Origin: Dromaius novaehollandiae
Taxonomy: Eukaryota; Chordata; Aves; Casuariiformes; Dromaiidae
Assembly: GCF_036370855.1 (NCBI RefSeq)
Contig: NC_088099.1
Location: 143,547,017 to 143,611,016 of the forward strand
Direction of reading: 5' to 3'
Length of the DNA stretch: 64,000 nt
The translations under genes were made by a program, and so were the position numbers. Of the stretch, positions 55,201-64,000 are shown piece after piece; position 1 is the stretch's first letter, and each line of letters begins with the position of its first letter. A model generated the notes under the pieces. It saw only the letters and a program-made list of their open reading frames with translations, searched no databases and was not told the origin of the DNA.

Positions 55201-58200
55201 GATTAGGTCAATTTAGGCTAATGGCTGCCAAATAGCAGACATGCAGATACTCTTAAATCAGTTTAATTTATGTCAGCCAGCCCTGACAATTGGAAGAAAA
55301 GATACATATACACAAAGTTTTCAAAGCTTGAGGTGTTATGATGCTAATTGGAAGGTTACCAAAGGAATCCTTCGGGATGTGTGTGAATCCTAGTGCATGG
55401 GATTAGTGGCTAATTAGTGGCTGAGAGCTGGAGCGCACTTCTCCTAGCTATCTCACACTGAGAACAGGTAGCTCGGCCCATGCAATCAACTCTTGCCCTT
55501 GATAGGTGCAGTAAAGCCACTATTGTGGGCAACAGATGTGTGATGATAGGAAGACAGAAATAGTGTCTGCACTGTAGCAGGCCCTCCAAACGTGCACAGA
55601 AGCAATGCCAGAGATACTGCTGTGTGGGTGGCTTGCTGTGTCCTGAGCCACAGCAAACATACAGGCATTTGAGAACTGAGTTCTTTCTTTTTAACGAAGG
55701 CACAAATTTTGTTTTTGTGTTTTCTTGTGTTTTTCTGGCCTCTTCCATGCCATGTTTGCAGCACATGACAGAACACACTCAGGAGGCCCTGAGCTTCAAA
55801 CCCCGTTTTAGATTCTGAAGTGCAGTGCATACAGGCTACCACCCCCTTCCTTGCATCATGTTTAAGAATCCTGACATTTGAAAAATAGAGGTTTCATCTG
55901 TCTGTCAGTATCTCAGTATTTCCTTTGCAAGCTTTTCTCTGACATCTGAATGAGGCATAAGAATCAGAGATTAGGAAAAAAAATCTGAGAGCTTGGCCTT
56001 TAGGAAAAGTGAGACTTGAGATAAAAATTCAGGAATTGTCACTGATGCATCAGTGATACTGCTGAACTAATCAGGGCTTTGTTTAATTAGGCATACGTCT
56101 ATTTTTCTGAATTGTTTTGCACTCATTTGGAAGCATGCCTTGTATATTTTTCATTTAAGAAAGTTGTTCTGTAAGTCAGAAGAGTTGCATATTTTCTTCC
56201 TTTCCCCACATTTGCATTTCTAAATCTGAAGCGAGTGTAAACACAGCTTTAAGGTGAAACTGTTATGCACCTGCTTTGATTAAATTAACCCGTATTAAAC
56301 CTTACAAAGACATAGAGTAGCAACGCCAGGCTGGTTCACTTCTGAACATTATAGAAGCTAAGCAACTTTCTTCGCATGTTACCAGTTCTCTATTTGAGTA
56401 ATTTTGCTTGTCAGATGTGGGATAATGTTAGAAGCCTATGTTCGCAGTCAGTGACCTAGGACTACTTAAGCTTCCAGTTGTAGAGTCAGCTTTTCCAGCA
56501 ATCAGTTGATTGGCACTTCCAGTCCAGTTTCCTTAATCCTCCAGTCAACTAACCTCTTCTCCAGCTGCTGAAAATACCTAGCACATCCATGATCTCCCCA
56601 ATAAGACCTAATTACAAAGCAGACATACTTCATGTAGCAGTAATGTCATTGTACCAGTGTGATATGGGAAGAGATAAGGTTTGTAGGCAGTGCTTATTCA
56701 ATCTTATTCAATCACTTACATAGTTGGGAAATGTAATGCACTTTCAGGCATTAAAGTTCTTCTACAGATGAAAGAGAAACCTCAAACTTCAAGCTAGTCT
56801 AGCCCCTCTCAAAAATCCCATAGAGAGAAAAGATGTGACAGCCCCAGCCAGTCAACTGTGCCGTTGATAAGAGCAGTAACTTATCTTGAAGGCAGATCAT
56901 TCTGACTAGCTTGCAGGGCAGCCCTGAGAACCCAAGTGGTCCAGGAATCTTAATAGCCTATATGGAGAAACAGGTTCCTGAAGCCTTGCTCATGGTTTGT
57001 CAAATTAGGAATGTTTCCATGAGAGATCCAGGAAAAATCAACATTTTCCAGCCAAGTTATTTCCAACTGGTTCTAGGTGGTTTTTAGTAATACAGCTATC
57101 AGTTTTCACGTGATGGTTTAAATGGACATCCTTTGCATTAGTCATCTTTTAAGCTATCTTTTGTTTTGTGCTAAACAAAATACCTGTGGGTACCATTACT
57201 GATGGCTTTGGGCACTACTGGACAGTAACATAAGCAGCTAACAAGTGGAAGCTGGTCAATGCAGTGACTAACACGGCATGGGGAATTAGGTGACAGTGCT
57301 ACAGGCAGAAAGATACTCCATGTTGGAGCCTGGCAAGGAGCTAGGAGCAAATAAAACATCTGTTTAATAGCCCAAGTACACTGTGAGGAAAAAAGGAGGA
57401 AGAATCCCACATCAAGTATATTCAGCTCAATGGAGCTTGTGAAGGAACCTCTCTTTGTTTGAACAGCTTTTGAGAGAACTCTCCAGCCTGGCAGGCAGGT
57501 TCCCTCTGCCAAGGTGCTGCTTCCTATTCAGAGCCACAAAACAAAACATTTGCCCTTCCTGCTGGCAGACTCAGAAGACCCGCTCTTCCTTCCTTCCTGC
57601 CCCCTGCCATGCTCTAGGTATCTTGTGCTGCTGGATGGTGGGTAGCAGGGCCAACACTCACCCTGCTTTTACACTTTCCATCTTGAAGAGCTTTAGGTTT
57701 GTCTTCATGTTCTTCGCTGTGCCCATTTAAAGTCAAGGCTCGATAATGGTTGTCGGTCTATGGGCTTCTCTTGGGGGAATGACCTTGTCACAGGGGCATC
57801 TTAAGCAGCTCCAAATATTCAGATAATGCAGGTGGGCACCAGCAGACCTCGAGCAGTCCAGCCATCTCCCCAGCATGAGGAGGAGGCTCTGAGAAAGCAG
57901 GGGGCAGGCTGCTGCCCTGCGTTTGCAGTCCTTGCAATGGAATAACTTCTGGATGCTCCATCAGATCAGCTCCTGCATCACTGAGAAGCTTTATAGGGTG
58001 CAGTGGGCTCTGTGTGCATGAGGCGAGAAAGGAGTTGTGGGGGGCCCTGAACTGGAGGAGGGGAAGGTGGCACAGAGCACAAGGCAGTGAAGTGGGAAAT
58101 GCAATAAGCTCCTGCTCCTGATGGCAGAAGGAGCAGGTAAGTGACTAAAGCTCTGCCAAAACATTCTCATTCCTTGCAGTTGTTTCAGCCTGCATGTTTT

Positions 58201-61200
58201 CTTCATTTAGGAGGCCTCTTGTGACCACTGTTGGTCTTTAAGACCAAAATCTAACTTGCAGCTCTGCAAGAGGCCTGGACCAGTCCTGAACCCCTGCCAG
58301 CCATCCTGTGGAAGACAGGACTCCCTTCCGTGGAGGACATAGGATCAGCACACTAATCTCCAAATGTCTTTCCTTTGTCACCAAGGGGCAGACGGTGAAA
58401 GAGATTCTCCCCTGGCACAGGGATGCATTCTTTTGCATTTCTCCTATAAAGAAACTCAAGCAACTTCTCCTTCATCTACCACTCACATTTCTCAGCAGCT
58501 TGAGGGACAGGCAGGTCTGGTAAGGCCTGCCCGTCCATTTGGAGAAAGTCATTTCTTTCATCCCTTTACAGGACATCCTTTCTCTTGTGATGTTTTCTTT
58601 ACAGTAAAGAGAAGAAAAAGGAAGAAGGAACTATAAAGAAGGGACTGAGAAGATTTTATAATTCCTGTAGGAATTTGTGCATGGCACATTGGATCTGCAG
58701 GAGCCCAAAGCTGCATTCAGCTCCATGAAATCTGATAGCTCAGCTGTAGATCTCAAGATCTCTCCTTGTTTCTGAGCCAAAATCCCTCACCATTTAGAGA
58801 AGGTTGAAGTTGTGCAAGCAAATCTGATCTGATGTTAGCTAAAAAAACCTAAAAATCAGCTTAAACCACTAGCCTGTTCCAAAGCAAAGTGCTAAACCTC
58901 AATCTGAAGCCTGTTAAGTTAAAAAAGTATATTTAAACCCTTTTTCAAATAAAGTATAAAAGTCGTTTCTCTTTTCAAGTGCTTTAACAACTGCAAAATA
59001 AAATTAATTCATATTCTAAGACCACATGTGGGAAATCTGTATAATCTGGTTTAACTGGGGTAAAGCTGAGGTGAGACGCAATCAAGCTTACCGTGAAGGC
59101 TATCTGCAACTCTTGCGGAGAAAGATTACCATCTTGCTAGGGAGATCATGTTTCTGTTATTATCAATAACAATCTGGTTTATACCATTTACTCTCCCCCC
59201 TTTGTTTGTTAGAACAGCTGGAGGACTTCACTCGGTGAAGCCGTGATGAGACTGAGTATTGCTATTTAATCAGAAGTGTCATCAGATCATATCATGGATT
59301 GTAAGAACGTAGGTATCATGGTCCTTGTCCCAAAGCAGTTGCAGTCCAAGACAGAGAGTTAATAAGATGTAGGGTCATAGTAATGTAGGGACATCTGTGC
59401 TATTTTTAATGTTGTGATTTACAGCTGTATTTTTGACATAAACTCCATTTTCTATTTTAGTGCATTTTGATGTAGAAACATATGAATTTTTACAGATGGT
59501 ACAGTAAGAGCAGGCTTGCCTTTCTGTGTGCATTTATGCAGAGGAATATCTTTTCTTTGAAATTAGCCAGGAAGGAGCTTCACGAAGTAGCAGTTTGGTC
59601 AGAGACGAATTCCCTTGCTGGCCTTTTCAGAAAGTGCCAGTAGTCTTCACAGATTTGGCAAACAACAGCATCAGACTGCTGCCCATGCCCGTGTGCAGAG
59701 ACCCTCCTGCTACTCACAAGCTGATCTTGTTACGCTCTGTGGAGCAAGTCTGAACTGGATGAAATGAACAGGAAATGCCAGTTCCAGCCCTTCCAAATGG
59801 CTCCGGGCTACTTTGTGCACTAACTTTTTCAGCCTCAGGAGATTTTACTTATTAATCCCTCACCATCGACAAGCTACTTTTGGATCAGTGTTGCACTGCC
59901 AAGATCTTGGGAAGCCACCTCACCAGCGTGATTTTGGAGACATTAGCTACAGTGTGTTTATTGGGCTGCCTGTTCTGCTCTCCTGTTTTGGTAGTCCTCT
60001 GCTCTCCTGCAGGTATTGACACGTACAGGAAAGCTTCGTCACAATAAACAATAGCCAAACACGCTGTTTTTTTCCCGTCCATCAAAGATACCATCATACT
60101 TTTAAATCGGTCCCGGTGAAAATCATCGGTGGGGCTGCAGAAAGGTCAAAGGTTTGCTGGTTTAAGATTTCGTGGGAATATACGCTTGTTTGGACTTGGC
60201 CCAAGAGCTTAGTTTACCTGCTTGACAGGTAACAATTAGAGAGTAATAGCTTGGCGGGCTGGAATGCGGCTGCGGAGGGCCGCGCGGCGCTGGGTTACCT
60301 GGTGGGCAGGTGTGGGTGCAGCGCCCAGATAGGTATGTGCATGCACAGCATTCCTGGGAATCAGCTTTCCCTCAAAGATGCAGCAATGACTGCGGGGCAC
60401 AAAAGGGCTGGGCTTAGCCCAGGCTCGAAGACGGTAAGCTTTTTGCAAGGTAAAGAAGTAAAGTAAATAGTAGAAAAGAAGACAAGCTGACGGAAAGACT
60501 GTGAGAAGCAACTACCCCTTTTCTTTTTTGTCCGGGTAGAGGAGAGTTTCGCCTCTTTCCCTGAGAATCTCCGAAGTGGAGTGCAATTACAATGTTGTGG
60601 GAGCTGAGATAGGGTAGAGCAGATTTGAGGGGAAGCAAGTGTGTGTCTAAAAGCTATACTAACGGATGGTCGGCATGGCTCAGAAGGCTGCTGAAGGAGA
60701 GGTCTCTAAGGATTTCATTGTGGATTGCTCCCCAGCAGCAGCCCTGCAGTAGGTAACAAGCACTGGCACAGTAGCAGATAAAAGAGCTAGTAAGCTCACT
60801 TGCATGGTGTAAATGTGAAATGGGGAAACCATTTATCAATTGGTTTAGCAATGGTTAAACAGCTTACGTGCAGTTACTCTCAACTCTGCTACTAGGAAGA
60901 ATCCAAGTGCTCATGAGTTTATCAAAAAAAATGCTTTATCGGTGGCAAACAGCCCCATTTTCAGCTCTTACCAGCAGTCTGTGAAGTTTCCTGCATCAGC
61001 CCCTCCAGACAGTCAAGTCCCTAGAGGGAAATCTGTGGTATAAATTATATAGACAGGAACTTAGCAGGTGTTTTTAAAATGTTTGATATTTCTTCATCAC
61101 AGCAGGCAACCCTTCTGTTCTAGCAACAGAAAGATTTGCTCATTCCTCTCATATTTTGTTCCCATTCATAAACAGGCTTTTGTGTTTGTGTATTTCCAAT

Positions 61201-62739
61201 TACGTGTTTCATACTTGACAATTGAACTACTGTGTTACTTTGAACAACACACATCTTCTTTCCCGGTCTCTGTATTTTCACCTGTAGGGTTAGAGTAGTG
61301 ATCTCATCTTGTACTCCATGAGAGACAAGGATGATAAGTACTGCTAGTTATATATACATGTTATTATAGATATATATTTATTTATATCACACATTAATTT
61401 ATTTGAACCTTATTTCATGAAGATTACAAAGTATTCTTTTACTTTTAACAAAAATAATGTCTTTATTATTTATAAACTGCTTCTTGACCAAAAGTACTTT
61501 ATCCCTGGTCTACTAGTTGCTGTCATTTGAGTAAGAAGAAATCCAAGTATAATTAGAGATGGTTTCCCTTGATTTTAAAGGACTCAGCATCATTGAACCA
61601 TTCAGCAGTATTTGTACACTGCTATGTAGTATGATCTTCATTAAGAGGTAGTCTCTTTGCTCAATAGTATATGGGCCAATAAATGGTCATTAAGCGTGGT
61701 TATTAGCTGATGCAATAGTGAGGTTTGTATTTGTTCTCACAAACTCCTCGCGAATTTGTGTCACAAGTACAAGCAAGTACTACAAAAGCACAAAGATATT
61801 TCTGTTTGCACATGCTGGACCAAAACAAAGCAAAAATACAACCCTCTCTCCAAAAGTGCTGCTGTCCTCTGGCCACAGCAGCGCCCTCCGTTAACGCGGG
61901 TTCCGGCGCAAGCCACAGAGACCTGGAGAGGGGAGTGTCCCGTGTCACTCACCCACCGGCTGGCAGAGACGCAGGAGCACGCAGCAGCCCCAGTCCTGCC
62001 ACAGCGGCACCCCCATTCTGCTCCTGGGCTCTGCGCTTTCCTCCTTGTATATCCAGCCCCCCCTCAGGGAAAGCGGGGAGGAGGAGCAACCTGGAAAAAG
62101 GAATATGGAGTGTGAAGAACCTGTGTCAAATGAATGCTGTGACTTGTCCAGGTAAGGATCTGTTTTCTTCATTATGCTGACTGGGCTGATGAGAGAAAGA
62201 GAATGAAAGAGAGAAATCAGTGACAAGGCCCTTTCCCCAGCCCACAGCCACCGCTTAAGAAGACACAAGTATTTGTCATGGGTTGGAGCAGAGGCTCACC
62301 TGGTGCAGTACCACCTCCGGGAGCCCCTGCCCCAGGCCCTTTGGGACAAAGCAAGCAATGCTTTTGTGCTCTTCTGCTCCTCTCCTTTGAAACCTTTTCC
62401 CAGCTATGTTGGAGGGACTTCCGAAGCTGGAGCTCTGATCCTTGTGTTTGAGTTTCAGACCTCTCAGTCAACATTTTCTTTTGTGAATCTGTCTGATCAC
62501 TGTTTGAACCACCTTATGCTTTTGACCTCCTCCTCCTCCTTTTGACATTATGTAGGCATGAGACCCACAGGTTATAAGGTACTTAAAATAGTATTTTGTT
62601 TGTTATAAACCAGGTGTCTGACTGTAGCATTTGGTGCCTGTGGTACTGTGTGAAACAGAGAACAAACTGTTCTGTCTCTCTCCCATTCATTGTTTTATGG
62701 ACCTTTCCATCCTGAAGGGTCCTGCTCATTTTGGTGTGT

Positions 62740-62990
62740 CCCTCTGTGATTGCTGTTTCAACCCTGTGACATTTCTGATTGCCTCCCTTTGGACATGGGA
62801 CGACAGGAACTGTACACAGTGTTCGAGCTGTGGAGCGCCCCAGTTTTGCATAGTGGCCTAACAGTGCTTTCTGGTTTGCTCTCCACTCTGTTCCTCACCG
62901 TTCCTGATGTTCCTTTGACCCTACCAAGCCTGGGAGCAACACTTTCATCAGACTTTGTGCTCATGACAATGCTGCATAATAATGCCACAT
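62740..62990 (-). mobile_element. Old degraded CR1 LINE fragment
   Basis: The plus strand contains GACATGGGACGACAGGAACT, then GTACACAGTGTTCGAGCTGT, then TAGTGGCCTAACAGTGCTTT and, further on, GTTCCTGATGTTCCTTTGAC. These match, in order, the reverse complement of the CR1 family 3' region (GATGGGGCGACCAGAACTGT, ACACAGTATTCAAG, TAGTGGCATAA, AATGATTCC). The element is far more diverged than the one in intron 7. Short open frames across it are not intact ORF2. Confidence 0.6.
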
Positions 62991-64000
62991 AAGCACAAAT
63001 GAGTCAAAGTCAAACGAAGAACACCTTTCTCCCTCCTGCATAGTTCTGCCTACCTTTAGATCTGGTCTCCCTATGTAGGCTTGCTCACCCTGCCATTTAA
63101 AGTGAGTGGAAAGAGTTCCCTTGTTTTCAGCAAGAGACTGGGAGTCCTGTTAGCATCTCTTGTTAATGCGAAGGGAAGCTGAATGGAAAAGCTGAGCTGG
63201 GATTAGTACTGAATGGTATGCTCTTCTGGTATTTGTGAATGGGAAATTCCACACTTTTAGGCAGACCAGACTCATTACAGCAGGAGAGAAATGAAATGGA
63301 GCACCAGTGGTATCCCTGTGAGAGAGCTTTGCTTCACCTTCATTTTCTTAAATGCTTTCTATGAACATCAGGAATTTAGTCTTTCAGTCTGATTACTGCT
63401 GCTTTCCACTATATCAGCACTTTAGCCAGAACGGTTGTAAACATTTAAGAGTGCAGTCAGTTAGAGGTGACTCAGGAACAAATGTGAAATGAGGAGGAAT
63501 TTGGAAAGACTAGAGGAATCACCAGAGTACCAAATGCTTTTCACAGTGGACACCTCAAGGGATGAAGCTACAGAGAAGATGGTTTCGGAGGCAACTTTCT
63601 GGCTTCAGCTATGCAGTCATAGAGGTTAAATATACTACTTGGGAGCACACATTGTTTTGGAGGGGCTTCATGCCATAATGGAATGAAGCTTACGCTGAAT
63701 GGCCCATTGCATATTAAAAAGCAGGATGGCTCCACCTGCTATTAAGGTTCCGTAAAAGGCTAGAAGTACTACAGTGTGAATATGCAGACTCTGGAGAATA
63801 TGGCAAAGGCTCTGTTGTTCACTGCTAACTACCAATAAAGGATCTAGTAGATAAAGTGGATTGTAAATGGCATGTGAAATAGTCTTTTTCCCTAGCAAAG
63901 CATATTCTAGAAGAGCAAGGTAAAAGAAGGACCAGCTCAAAGGAATTCACCACTGCAGGTTATTCCCAAGCAGTACCACGCTACGTAAAGAGGAGCAAAA

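Larger units (their letters stand above)
45230..64000. other. Intergenic region upstream of GRHL2
   Basis: No exon with a recognisable protein match was found on either strand. The contents are a tetranucleotide microsatellite (47.1 kb), a GRHL motif (48.9 kb), a MIR (52.1 kb), an imperfect palindrome (53.75 kb), a small CpG-richer patch with CAGGTR motifs (60.2-60.3 kb) and an old CR1 (62.7-63.0 kb). In mammals the next gene on this side is ZNF706, far away as I recall; it is not seen here. The remaining sequence shows nothing I can name. Confidence 0.7.

Overview
This is a stretch of vertebrate nuclear DNA, most likely from a bird. One gene is clearly recognisable: the 5' half of GRHL2 (grainyhead-like transcription factor 2), on the minus strand. 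A bird is suggested by a CR1 LINE 3' end at 13.75 kb with the typical avian tail, by sparse interspersed repeats, and by compact introns: eight exons fit in 35 kb, whereas I recall the mammalian gene spanning well over 100 kb. A crocodilian or turtle cannot be fully excluded.

Layout, read along the gene from right to left. The CpG-island promoter lies at about 42.4-45.2 kb. Coding exon 1 is at 44015-44034, exon 2 at 30666-30855, exon 3 at 27634-27701, exon 4 at 25655-26039, exon 5 at 22172-22224, exon 6 at 18702-18855, exon 7 at 15843-15954 and exon 8 at 9086-9180. All internal introns have GT-AG ends, and the phases join into one frame of exactly 359 codons. Together these encode the N-terminal activation region, the linker and the first part of the grainyhead/CP2 DNA-binding domain. 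I found no later exon in positions 1-9085, so the rest of the DNA-binding domain, the dimerization domain and the 3' UTR should lie to the left of the window.

The 19 kb right of the promoter (45.2-64 kb) looks intergenic. It holds an old MIR-type SINE, an old degraded CR1, microsatellites and a few candidate regulatory motifs. No gene there is convincing.

The most interesting signal is regulatory. The promoter carries a dense set of CAGGTA/CAGGTG motifs, all in one orientation. This is the ZEB1/SNAIL-type E2-box, and ZEB1 is the known repressor partner in the ZEB1-GRHL2 feedback loop. A perfect grainyhead palindrome (AACCGGTT) lies 4.8 kb upstream, which would suit autoregulation. A second CAGGTR cluster sits 16 kb upstream. 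These are hypotheses from motif reading. I saw no sign of a new biological system such as a mobile cassette or novel gene family, and most of the window is ordinary intron and intergenic DNA.
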